Shown here one piece after another: positions 9,141 through 18,100 of a DNA stretch of 64,000 nt. The DNA comes from Mucilaginibacter sp. OK268 (GTDB taxonomy: Bacteria > Bacteroidota > Bacteroidia > Sphingobacteriales > Sphingobacteriaceae). Every line of letters starts with the position of its first letter. The first letter of the stretch is position 1. The position numbers and the translations under genes were made by a program. The stretch covers positions 248,001-312,000 of the forward strand of contig NZ_FNJV01000006.1 of the NCBI RefSeq assembly GCF_900103125.1, written 5' to 3'. The notes under the pieces were generated by a model, which worked only from the letters and a program-made list of their open reading frames with translations, was not told the origin of the DNA and ran no database searches.

Positions 9141-9420
9141 TTAGTGGTCTAAACACTATAATGAAATGATTTAAATTAAGAGATATAAAAAGGAGAAGAA
9201 CCTTTAAGTAGAAATGTCGCACTATGTAAATAGCCCTTAATAAGACACCAGTTTGCTTTTTTGAATTATAATAGCATTTATAGCAACTAAAAAAGTTCGA
9301 ACTTGTAACTGCCTGGTTTGTAATAAGTTATTTTAGTTTTGAACTTGCTTGGGGGTCGAGCGGCAAAAGTTCTAACTTTCATGGTGATATTGAGGCTATT
9401 GTAGATGCAAAAGACCTGTA

Positions 9421-11490
9421 TCAAAATAATTTCTCTTCTAACAAGTCTTTCCAAACGATAAACCCTTTATGATCATTTGTATAATCATGTACGATGCGAC
9501 TAAATTGTTCAGGATTAGTTTCAAGATATTGCTGTCTGCCATTTGTTCGTATCTGTCCAAGCAGTCCATCTATCCGCTTTGTACTTCTTTCAAGTTCATA
9601 AATTGATTTATCAATATGCCATATATAAGTAGCCTCTTCGGTATCCAAAGTTTCCCAAACCAAGTGGTACTGATTATTCCCCGACAGCAAGAACACAAAT
9701 GAAAAGGGCTCTAATACAAAACGGAGCTTTAATATAGATCGTTCATGTTTTTGGGAAAGGTAACAGAGATGACGATGATGCTTATACTGCTTAAGAGCCA
9801 GTATGTTTTCCAATAGATCATCCTCGTTTGTGTAAATCAATTGTTCACTGCCGCCTTGCACTTGCCCGGCATCCAATAGATTTTCTTCACCTACCGGGGT
9901 ACCTTTAATAATTTCTTTATTTAAGAACCGGAACTTTACACTTTCAATGACTTCGCGGTTTATTTTATCAAGATCACTGGAGGATGCTGATTTAAATACC
10001 AACCTGTTGTGCTGGAATGTAGCCCGTATGTTTACCAATACCGTAGTACTTTTGAGGAACCGAATAAAGTAGGGCTTAAGCACGGTAAACTCCGGCCTGA
10101 CATTTAAATTCTCTATCTCAAATTCAACTTCCTTGCCGTTAAAGTCAGCAATGATATGTTTAAACGCAATACTGCCAAACCTGAATTCTAATTGTTCTAT
10201 TGACACCTCAATATTCTCATTTTTTTGGCCACTTACCGTTTCTCTTTCATCTACCGGATTCGTTAGGCCACTTTGATCAAGCTTTTTATAATACACGTTC
10301 CTTTTCTGAAACAGTCTTTCCAGGTAGCTGATCTTATGGTCACGGTAATCATAAATAACAGGTGACACTTCTGATCGTTGTACCCTGCCAATGTATTGAA
10401 TCAGCTTACCCTCAAAAGCAAATGGGTAAACTAAAAATAGGCACTCTATATTCTGGATGTCGGTTCCTTCGCCAAAATACTGTCCTGTTGTGATCAGCAC
10501 TTGGAAATCACCTCTATTTATGGCTGCCCATTTAGATTTTTTAGATAAGTCGGAATCTTCGCCACTTAACGCAATGGTATCGTAATGTTGTTTTAGATAT
10601 TGTTGGAGAGAAGTAATATGCTCTTTTCGTTCTGTGATGATAACAGCTTTTCTACTGGCATTTAGTTGTGATACCACATCATTTAAAATGAGTTGATTTC
10701 TTGCTGAATCATGGATCAAGATTTTAAATAGCGTTTCGAACTTGTCTGTTTGGGTATTAAAGGGAACAAACAAATCGGTATCCCTAATGATAATCTGCGT
10801 ACCAGTTTGATTTTGCATCTCTGGTGCTTTAACCTCATGGATTATTTCACCTAAATGAATAAATATTAACTTGCCATCGTTGTATTTCCTAAATGGGGTT
10901 GCGGTAAGCCCGTACATATAGTAACTGTTCAATTTTCCAATAACTCTTTGGTATGTTTCCGCAGGCACATGGTGGCATTCATCAATGATAACGGTACCAA
11001 AAGCATTTATTAGTTCTGTGGATTCCGTAGATTCCAAAGCTTTTTCCATACTTTGGATCATTGCTACAGTAATGTGTTTACCGGGCTTGTTCTTTCCTTG
11101 CCCGATACGTCCAATATCCTTCTTAGGAATCCCCAGGAACGATTCTATACGTTCCGTCCATTGATCTGCCAGTTGCTTGCGGTGAACTAAAATGAGGGCT
11201 GGTTGCTGCTTGTCTTTTATAATAGCCAAACTCAATACCGTTTTACCAGAGCCAGGCGGAGCGACAATAATTCCAAAATCTTTTTTTGTAGCTGCTTGCT
11301 GCGCGGGTAATTGATATTCCCTTAATGCAATAGAACCTTTGAAATTGATTAACTCTGCTTTCTTTCTTTGATCTTCGAGCACATATTCAATTTGCTGCTC
11401 TTTACAAAACCGTAATACCCTACCAATAAATCCACGAGGAACTGAAATAGAATCCGGTGTTTCGTGCAGCAATTTAAAGTAACGTTTCAC
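9421..11490 (-). CDS. XPB-like SF2 helicase resembling the TOTE-system helicase module
   Basis: A 689-residue DEAD/DEAH-type helicase. Motifs in order: Walker A APPGSGKT at 77-84, the HRKQLADQW segment at 103-111, DECH at 170-173, TAT at 196-198, and motif VI QYIGRVQR at 365-372. The segment around SVPRGF (residues 16-21), then an ALREYQLPAQQAA block and the IGRIGQGKNKPG stretch, recall the helicase half of TOTE conflict proteins, which normally follow an archaeo-eukaryotic primase domain. No primase is present here: the protein starts right at the helicase. About 300 C-terminal residues after 385 have no recognised motif. The GTG start is preceded by TACCTTTG within a few bases, so the message may be leaderless. 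Predicted role is DNA unwinding or translocation in defence or repair. Confidence 0.8.
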   Translation of the reverse strand: MKRYFKLLHETPDSISVPRGFIGRVLRFCKEQQIEYVLEDQRKKAELINFKGSIALREYQLPAQQAATKKDFGIIVAPPGSGKTVLSLAIIKDKQQPALILVHRKQLADQWTERIESFLGIPKKDIGRIGQGKNKPGKHITVAMIQSMEKALESTESTELINAFGTVIIDECHHVPAETYQRVIGKLNSYYMYGLTATPFRKYNDGKLIFIHLGEIIHEVKAPEMQNQTGTQIIIRDTDLFVPFNTQTDKFETLFKILIHDSARNQLILNDVVSQLNASRKAVIITERKEHITSLQQYLKQHYDTIALSGEDSDLSKKSKWAAINRGDFQVLITTGQYFGEGTDIQNIECLFLVYPFAFEGKLIQYIGRVQRSEVSPVIYDYRDHKISYLERLFQKRNVYYKKLDQSGLTNPVDERETVSGQKNENIEVSIEQLEFRFGSIAFKHIIADFNGKEVEFEIENLNVRPEFTVLKPYFIRFLKSTTVLVNIRATFQHNRLVFKSASSSDLDKINREVIESVKFRFLNKEIIKGTPVGEENLLDAGQVQGGSEQLIYTNEDDLLENILALKQYKHHRHLCYLSQKHERSILKLRFVLEPFSFVFLLSGNNQYHLVWETLDTEEATYIWHIDKSIYELERSTKRIDGLLGQIRTNGRQQYLETNPEQFSRIVHDYTNDHKGFIVWKDLLEEKLF

Positions 11491-11492
11491 GC

Positions 11493-11500
11493 CAAAGGTA
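11493..11500 (-). promoter_or_regulatory. Candidate -7 element for the helicase gene
   Basis: TACCTTTG on the minus strand fits TAnnTTTG. Its last base is 3 bases from the GTG start, so transcription would begin at or just around the start codon. No good -33 element is visible. Confidence 0.35.
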
Positions 11501-11630
11501 TATTTACTTAGGGTAGCCTATATAGTTTTTTTAGACCTAAATTTGTTTTGGTATGCGTCAACTGGTTGGAAAATGTCGAACCGGTAATGGGAGGGCTGCA
11601 ACTAATTGTTGCATAGAGGTTTATGGGTAT

Positions 11631-11665
11631 AAAAAAAGGAAACAACAAAGATATGCTGTTTCCTT
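11631..11665 (-). terminator. Intrinsic terminator of the tRNA-Met gene
   Basis: On the minus strand a 9-base stem (AAGGAAACA with TGTTTCCTT) closes an 11-base loop and is followed by a run of seven T. It begins right after the encoded CCA end of the tRNA. Confidence 0.75.
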
Positions 11666-11666
11666 A

Positions 11667-11743
11667 TGGTAGCGGGGAGCAGGATCGAACTGCCGACCTT
11701 AGGGTTATGAATCCTACGCTCTAACCATCTGAGCTACCCCGCC
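11667..11743 (-). tRNA. tRNA-Met (CAT), elongator type
   Basis: Minus-strand sequence folds into a standard cloverleaf: the acceptor GGCGGGG pairs with CCCCGCT, the D arm contains AGCTCAGATGGTTAGAGC, the anticodon CAT sits at 11709-11707, and the T arm contains GTTCGATCC. The CCA end is encoded at 11669-11667. The acceptor pairs at its first position (G-U), and the anticodon stem lacks the three G-C pairs typical of initiator tRNA, so elongator Met is favoured. A tRNA-Ile with modified CAT is less likely from the stem sequences. The 3' end faces the accessory block at 1-11.5 kb. Confidence 0.93.
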
Positions 11744-11903
11744 TTTTTGTGTATGTTGCTCTTTTATAGTGGTTTTATAAAAGAGTGGCCCTTAATAAAT
11801 CAATGGCCTTCCTTAAAAAGGTTTGCAAATATAGCAGAAATTCGTTTTCTTTAGAAAAAATGTTAACATTTACAGCTTTTAGAGCTCACAAGTATAAACC
11901 CAA

Positions 11904-12284
11904 ATGTCCGAAAAAAAGAAATTTACCATTGAATATGAGATAAAATCGTCTCCACGTATACTGTTTTCCTTTCTGAGTGAGCCCAATGGATTAGCGCAAT
12001 GGTTTGCCGACGATGTGAACATCAAGGACCAGGTTTATACATTTACCTGGGATGGCGATGCGCAAAAAGCAAAGCTGCTTACTGTAAAAGAAAACAAACT
12101 GGTTCGATTTAAATGGGTAGATGACGATCCGCAATTTTATTTTGAAATGGAAATTCTACAGGATGAGTTAACCAATGATGTTGCTCTCAGTGTTACCGAT
12201 TTCGCAACAGAAGATGCCATTGCCGAGCGCAAATTGATATGGGATAACCAGATCGAATACCTCATCAGCGTATTGGGTGCTTAA
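11904..12284 (+). CDS. START-like (SRPBCC/AHSA1 fold) domain protein
   Basis: A 126-residue soluble protein of the START/SRPBCC hydrophobic-ligand-binding superfamily. The N-terminal pattern with FTIEYEI, then ILFSFLSEPNGLAQWFADDV, matches the first strand and helix of AHSA1-type domains, and TFTWDG, then LVRFKWVDD, gives the curved sheet. The protein is a single domain with no signal peptide. Such proteins are conserved in Bacteroidota; ligand and partner are unknown. It sits between the tRNA gene and the LPS-transport permease gene on the same strand. Confidence 0.85.
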   Translation: MSEKKKFTIEYEIKSSPRILFSFLSEPNGLAQWFADDVNIKDQVYTFTWDGDAQKAKLLTVKENKLVRFKWVDDDPQFYFEMEILQDELTNDVALSVTDFATEDAIAERKLIWDNQIEYLISVLGA

Positions 12285-12301
12285 AGAAACTTAATTTTAG
12301 C

Positions 12302-12309
12302 TAATTTTG
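12302..12309 (+). promoter_or_regulatory. Candidate -7 element upstream of the lptF/G-family gene
   Basis: TAATTTTG fits the Bacteroidota TAnnTTTG element. It gives a leader of about 75 bases before the permease ATG, which contains a 17-codon open frame. Confidence 0.45.
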
Positions 12310-12335
12310 TATTGTGAAATGCTATTTGTGCGTTA

Positions 12336-12389
12336 ATGAAAATTAACAGGCATTTGCTGCGTTATATCCTGTTGTACAAATTGCGTTAA
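12336..12389 (+). CDS. Possible 17-codon leader peptide before the lptF/G gene
   Basis: A short frame (beginning MKINRHLLRY) starts with ATG and ends with a TAA that overlaps the ATG of the permease gene (TAATG), so ribosomes finishing it would be placed to start the next gene. Its start and the permease start share the same context, GCGTTAATGAAAA, as a short direct repeat 53 bases apart. The peptide is basic and hydrophobic. Whether it is translated is unknown; it may be a chance frame or a duplicated start site. Confidence 0.3.
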   Translation: MKINRHLLRYILLYKLR

Positions 12390-13810
12390 TGAAAAAGATA
12401 CATCTTTTACTCCTTAAATCGTTTATAAGACCGTTTGTAAGTACGCTTTTCATTGTGATGTTTGTTTTGTTGATGTTGTTTTTGTTTAAATACATCGACG
12501 ATCTGATAGGTAAAGGTTTTGCCTGGTATACCATTCTTGAGTTGATGCTGTACAACTCGGCCACCAATGTGTCTATGGCACTCCCTTTATCCGTACTGTT
12601 ATCAACCATCATGACCTACGGCTCACTGGGTGAGAATTACGAACTGGTGGCTATTAAGGCAGCTGGCATATCCCTGCGCCGGGCCATGTATCCCATGATA
12701 GTTGTGGTTACTATTCTGAGTGTGGCCGCTTTCTTCTTTTCAGACTATATGTTGCCTGTGGCCAACCTCAAATATTTTTCATTACTGTATGATGCCCGTA
12801 AGCAAAAATCGGCAGATCTGTTGCCCCAAATGGTTTTCAGCAATAGCTTTACCGGTTATACCATCCGCGTAAAAAGTAAAGATCCTGATGGGCAAAGGTT
12901 ATATGGTATTATGATATACCAAAAAAGTGCCGATAACAATAATACAACTGTTACTATAGCGCGTGAGGGGACTATGTTCCGGACCATGGGCGATAAATTC
13001 CTGGTGCTGAAATTAAAAGATGGTGTGCGGTATGAAGAATCAGCTCCAGATAATGCTACTTATAATTTCAGGCAGCGCCTTTCGCGATTTCGCTTTAAGG
13101 AAACCGAACAAAAGTTTAGTTTGGACGGCCTTAAATTGACACGTACTAATGAAAATGAATTTAAGTCGGCTTCGCAAATGATGAATTTGAAGCAGTTAAG
13201 ATTCTACGTAGATTCTGTACAACACCAGGTTGATGGCAGTATTGTACAAAATTATAAACTTATTACCCCCTATATTAAATATTTTAACATGCCGGCAAAA
13301 CCAGCGGTTAAATATATACCAGCTGATAAAGCGGGGGTGTTGAAAAGCATGAAACTGGCCGACCAGGTGGTGGCTCTTTCAAGCGCGGCCTCTGAAATTC
13401 GTTCTATAAAAGATATATTAAAGAATCGTACCGACCGTTATAATGATGACACCCTTAACATACGGCGTTACGCGTCGGAAGTTCAAAAAAAGTTTACGCT
13501 TTCGGCGGCATGCCTGGCTTTATTCCTGATCGGGGCACCATTGGGGGCTATTATCCGTAAGGGAGGGCTGGGTTTACCGGTAGTGATTTCTGTTGTTTTT
13601 TTCCTGATATACTATATTATTTCTACCATAGGCGAAAAATCGGTCAGGGCAGGCAATGTTTCTATCTTTTTCGGTATGTGGGTAGCCATTATCGTACTCA
13701 CACCCATCGGGCTTTTCCTGTCATACAAAGCGGCTACCGACTCGGTGATATTTGATGTGGAACTATATAAAAGGTTTTTTAATAAATTAATTAAGCGTAA
13801 AAGCAACTAA
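12389..13810 (+). CDS. LptF/LptG family permease (YjgP/YjgQ)
   Basis: A 473-residue inner-membrane protein of the YjgP/YjgQ family, which forms the membrane part of the LptB2FG ABC exporter that lifts lipopolysaccharide out of the inner membrane. Three N-terminal membrane segments lie roughly at 10-35, 50-80 and 95-120, then a periplasmic jellyroll region (about 140-370), and three more membrane segments near 370-455. The family is seen as one long gene here; its partner subunit and LptB are not in the window. The N-terminal LLKSFIRPF and the FKYIDDLIGKG that follows are typical of Bacteroidota members. It may be LptF or LptG; the sequence alone does not decide. Confidence 0.9.
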   Translation: MKKIHLLLLKSFIRPFVSTLFIVMFVLLMLFLFKYIDDLIGKGFAWYTILELMLYNSATNVSMALPLSVLLSTIMTYGSLGENYELVAIKAAGISLRRAMYPMIVVVTILSVAAFFFSDYMLPVANLKYFSLLYDARKQKSADLLPQMVFSNSFTGYTIRVKSKDPDGQRLYGIMIYQKSADNNNTTVTIAREGTMFRTMGDKFLVLKLKDGVRYEESAPDNATYNFRQRLSRFRFKETEQKFSLDGLKLTRTNENEFKSASQMMNLKQLRFYVDSVQHQVDGSIVQNYKLITPYIKYFNMPAKPAVKYIPADKAGVLKSMKLADQVVALSSAASEIRSIKDILKNRTDRYNDDTLNIRRYASEVQKKFTLSAACLALFLIGAPLGAIIRKGGLGLPVVISVVFFLIYYIISTIGEKSVRAGNVSIFFGMWVAIIVLTPIGLFLSYKAATDSVIFDVELYKRFFNKLIKRKSN

Positions 13811-13907
13811 TTAGCCCTCATTCACCGTAATCATTTATAGTAAGCCTAATCCCCTGTTGCTGAAAGGGATTTTACACAGTACCGACCTGAAACATTTTTA
13901 TATATCA

Positions 13908-13915
13908 TAAATTTG
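13908..13915 (+). promoter_or_regulatory. Candidate -7 element for ribBA
   Basis: TAAATTTG fits TAnnTTTG, 59 bases before the ribBA start. No FMN riboswitch is visible in the leader. Confidence 0.45.
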
Positions 13916-13974
13916 TTTAACTTTTAAAATACTTTGTGGCTTATTTTATTTAAGCCCTATCAAATACTCATATA

Positions 13975-15180
13975 ATGCTAAACACGATACAAGAAGCAAT
14001 TGAAGATATAAAAGCCGGGAAAATGATCATCGTTGTTGATGACGAAGACCGGGAAAATGAAGGCGATTTCCTAACCGCGGCACGTAATGCCACACCCGAA
14101 GCCATTAATTTTATGGTGCGCTATGGAAGAGGTTTGGTATGCGCGCCTATTACACAACAACGTGCCCGCGAACTGGAGCTGGAGCCTATGGTAAGCCACA
14201 ACACAACCTCGCATGAAACCAACTTTACGGTTTCTGTTGATCTGTTGGGACATGGCTGTACAACGGGTATCTCGGCGTCAGACAGGTCAAAAACCTCTAT
14301 GGCTTTAATTGACCCGGCTACAAAACCCGAGGATCTGGGCAGACCAGGGCATATTTTCCCACTGATTGCCAAAGATGGTGGGGTATTGCGCAGAACCGGC
14401 CATACCGAAGCTGCTATTGACCTGGCTGTTTTGGCTGGGTTTGAACCTGCTGGTGTAATATGCGAGATCATGAAGGAAGATGGTGATATGGCCCGCCTGC
14501 CTGATCTGTTGGTAATGGCAAAGGAATTCGATTTAAAGATCGTATCAATAAAAGACCTCATCGCATACCGCTTAAATGCCGAAACCTTAGTTAGAAAAGA
14601 GGTATCAGTAAAAATGCCAACTGAATGGGGCGATTTTGAAATGATAGGCTATACCCAATTAGATACCGGTGAAAATCATCTGGCCCTTATCAAAGGCACC
14701 TGGGAACCCGATGAGCCGGTTTTGGTACGCGTACATAGCTCATGTGTTACCGGCGATATTTTTGGCTCTTGCCGTTGTGATTGCGGACCGCAGTTACATA
14801 AGGCCATGGAGATGATCAGTAACGAAGGCAAAGGCGTTGTGGTATACATGAATCAGGAGGGACGCGGCATTGGGCTTATCAACAAGCTAAAAGCCTATCA
14901 CCTGCAGGAAAACGGCTTGGATACAGTAGAGGCCAATATTAAATTAGGATTTAAAATGGATCAGCGCGATTATGGTATTGGCGCGCAGATATTGCGTAGC
15001 CTGGGTATTTCTAAAATGCGCTTGATGACTAATAACCCTAAGAAACGTGCTGGTCTGATAGGTTATGGTTTGGAGGTTGTTGAGAATGTACCTATCGAAA
15101 TAGCGTCAAACCCGCATAACGAGTCATATTTGCGTACCAAAAGAGACAAGATGGATCACGCTATTATGCGCGATCATTAA
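13975..15180 (+). CDS. ribBA: Bifunctional DHBP synthase / GTP cyclohydrolase II
   Basis: RibBA catalyses two entry reactions of riboflavin synthesis: ribulose 5-phosphate to 3,4-dihydroxy-2-butanone 4-phosphate, and GTP to the diaminopyrimidinone precursor. The N-terminal RibB half (about 1-200) has the DDEDRENEGDF metal/substrate loop near 22-32 and the NTTSHETNF motif. The C-terminal RibA half (about 205-401) has the zinc-binding cysteines in SSCVTGDIFG and CRCDCG, plus QEGRGIGL. Both halves look intact at the usual length of about 400. The gene converges on the tamB-like gene: their ends overlap by 4 bases on opposite strands. Confidence 0.96.
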   Translation: MLNTIQEAIEDIKAGKMIIVVDDEDRENEGDFLTAARNATPEAINFMVRYGRGLVCAPITQQRARELELEPMVSHNTTSHETNFTVSVDLLGHGCTTGISASDRSKTSMALIDPATKPEDLGRPGHIFPLIAKDGGVLRRTGHTEAAIDLAVLAGFEPAGVICEIMKEDGDMARLPDLLVMAKEFDLKIVSIKDLIAYRLNAETLVRKEVSVKMPTEWGDFEMIGYTQLDTGENHLALIKGTWEPDEPVLVRVHSSCVTGDIFGSCRCDCGPQLHKAMEMISNEGKGVVVYMNQEGRGIGLINKLKAYHLQENGLDTVEANIKLGFKMDQRDYGIGAQILRSLGISKMRLMTNNPKKRAGLIGYGLEVVENVPIEIASNPHNESYLRTKRDKMDHAIMRDH

Positions 15181-18100
15181 TTCTCATCATCTGGTTTAGT
15201 TGCCGGTGTTCCGCCTGTTGTAGTAGGTGGAACTGCCGGTGTTGATGTTGTGGGTGTTCTGTCGCGCCTGCTGCGCCTGAATATGTTCCTGATGAACTCT
15301 CCAAAGGTGTCAAAATCGCGGTTGTACACTAAGCCGATACCATTTACGTATTGAAACTCGAGGTTATTTAATGGATTAAGGGTGGTATTGTTTAGTAACC
15401 GGTAAGAATATCTTGCCGTCAGATTTCCATCTTTTCTGATTTGGTATAATGCTTCAAAATCTTTGGTTAAACTACTGAAATTTTGATTGAAGAGACTGGC
15501 GCTACTGTTGAACAGGTCATTTGAGCCATTATTGCTAAATAAGCTGCCATTGAATGAAAGCCTGCTATTAAAAAACCTTAAAGAAGCACTGGCCTCACCG
15601 AACGATCTGATATTTAAATCAAAATCAAAGTTTTTGATATGCGATTGTGATATAAGGCTGTTGAGTTTGTTAAAAGCAAATTCACTCACCATCTGGCCAG
15701 CTGTTCCGAAAATCAAATTGTTGTTATTGTTTGCTGTGAAACTGCGACGGACAATGATACTGATCGCCTGCTGATTTCGGTTATTATTATCAGCAAGATA
15801 AGTAGCCAAATCGTCCTTTACCGATGGGTCGGTAGGGAAGTTGAAGTCAAAATCAATGTTTGGTTGTAACAATGATTTGGTCAGTATCAACTGTGCCTGT
15901 ACCAGTGTTTGCTGAGATGAGGTAGGCGTTTGCAAGCCCGCGGCCGCATATAAGGGGGCTTTACTGGTGCGTACTTCATAAAGGGCTTTCAGGTTTATTT
16001 CGGCATTTGAAGGATTGCCCGTCCACCTGATGGTTCCGCCCTGGTTTACCGTAAAGTTTTTACTGATAAAGTTTTTAGCCGTAAATTCAAACTTACCTGT
16101 CGATATCAGGAAGTCGCCGTACATTTCAAAATCACCCAGGCTGTTTATGTTCAGTTTTAAGTTATTAGCCACCCCGCTACCTTCGAGCACACCATAATCG
16201 GTGGTTATTTTAACTATAGTTTTTTCATCGGCACTTAAGTCAAAATTTAAAGTTACACCATTAAAGGCGCGTGTTTTATTTGCAACTTTAGCAGTATCCT
16301 TATGGCCCACAAATCTGATAAAATCATATTCGCTGGCCGTTGATGAGGTATTGAGCGGGATATTGAAAACTGTGCCAGCGTCCGTACGGGCCGTAATATC
16401 AATCTTCATATTATCAACAGGGCCTTTAAAGCTAAAGGTACCACTACCAAACGCGGTTCCATAATAAAGGTGATTGTCCTTAAATGTAGTGTTTAAGGCC
16501 ATCAGGTTACGTGCCAGAACAGATACTTCGATATCGGGGTTTGACAGATTATTCAGGTCAACCGTTCCATTAGCTGTACCTGTACCTCCACGTGTATCCT
16601 TCAGTATCATATTATTTAAACTGATGACACTGTTGTTCACACTTAGTTTGTTATTAACCGTGTAGGCAGTCTTGAGATAGTTAACCGTAACACCCGTGTT
16701 TTCAAGTGTTAGGCTACCGTTAAGCTGTGGGTTTGATGGTTTTCCTGAAAGTTTCAGATCGGTGGAAATGTGCCCTTTGACATTAGACACCAAGTCTTTA
16801 ATAAAAGGGGTAAAGATGATGGCCTCGGTTTGGTTCATCTTTATATCAAAGTCCAAATTATCGTCGGTATCATGTCCAAAAGAATAAATGCCACCAATAT
16901 TCATAGTCTCGAGTCCGCGGTTTAGAATATTCAGCTTTATGTTGGCCTGTTTGCGGTCATTACCGAGGGTTGATACCAGTTTTACATCACCAATCAGGGT
17001 CTTATTCATCGTTAATGAATCGATGTTCAAATGTGCGTCAATCCCAGGCGATTTGATAATGGAAGTGAAATTAATATCACCATTCAGATCGCCTCTTAAA
17101 TATATACCCGATGTTCTGGTCAACTGGTTAAGCGTACGCATACTGAATTTTTCGAACGAGAGTTTTAGCTCATCAGCAGGGTTATCGGATACAAACCCGT
17201 TAATGCGTACCTTTTGCGGGCCATTGGATAGCTCAAAGCCGGATACCTGGGTTTTTCCATCCAATAAACGGATGCGTACTTGCTCCTGGATATGCCATTT
17301 TTCTTTTTCCAGGATAACATCAGAAGGTAATAGCTTAAGTTTGGCTGTAGTATCGCGCCCAAACTCAACCAATCCGTAAAGATCGAGTTGGTTTACCGCG
17401 TTTTTATCAGACAGCTTCACGTTAAAATTAAGGCTGTCGTTCTTCAGGAAATTGGTAATGTTGATGTCTTTAATAAACAGGCTATCAGTCAAGTCAACCT
17501 TTCTTAACGATAAGTTGAGGCCCAGCATATCTTCAGACGTATTTTCATCGATGATGAAATCGTGAAATACAATTTTGCCATATTTAAATGTTTTGATATA
17601 GCCGGATAGGATGGCCGTTTTCTTTTCCGAATCAAATTGTCCCATTAAGGTGCCCTGATCAGGTATTTTTAGGTCGGGTACAAATATTGCAGTAAGAGGG
17701 TCTGTATTCTTAAGTGTAAGGTTAAACGTAAACTGCTCGGGTTTGGGCGTAACAATGGTTGTTTTTAACGAAGGAATATATTTTTTGGCAATGGTTTTAA
17801 AATACGAAGGCAGGGTTGCCAAATCAAAAGTACCCTTGATACTACCATCAGCAAAATCAGACCGAAGATCTATCTCCCGGTTGTTTCCTTTCCCTGTAGA
17901 TGATAAGTATAAAGAATCAACTACATAATTATTACGTGGATCAACAATTCTGGCTGGTGAAAGTAAAATATTACCCTCAATATTAGCCAAACTATTACCC
18001 GAAAATTTGGTTTTTAACTGGGTACTTATGGTGATAGTATCTGTGATAAGCTTAAGCTTATTCAGGTTAGCATCCTTAATATTTGCCACCAGATCATAGG

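Noticed and set aside
9141..9420. Frame reading a SSGKSSNF-type stretch near 9360 before the helicase
   Set aside because: It has no start codon, begins after a stop, is short, and resembles nothing I recognise; the sequence contains a small internal repeat (FELVTAW / FELAWG) that explains part of it.
11667..11743. Initiator tRNA-Met
   Set aside because: The anticodon stem lacks the run of three G-C pairs and the acceptor end is paired; elongator type fits better.
13811..13974. FMN riboswitch before ribBA
   Set aside because: The conserved riboswitch core is not visible in the 160-base leader.
16888..17379. Open frame of 163 codons opposite the tamB-like gene
   Set aside because: It lies wholly inside a clear gene on the other strand, its predicted protein has no domain pattern, and it follows from codon bias of the real gene.
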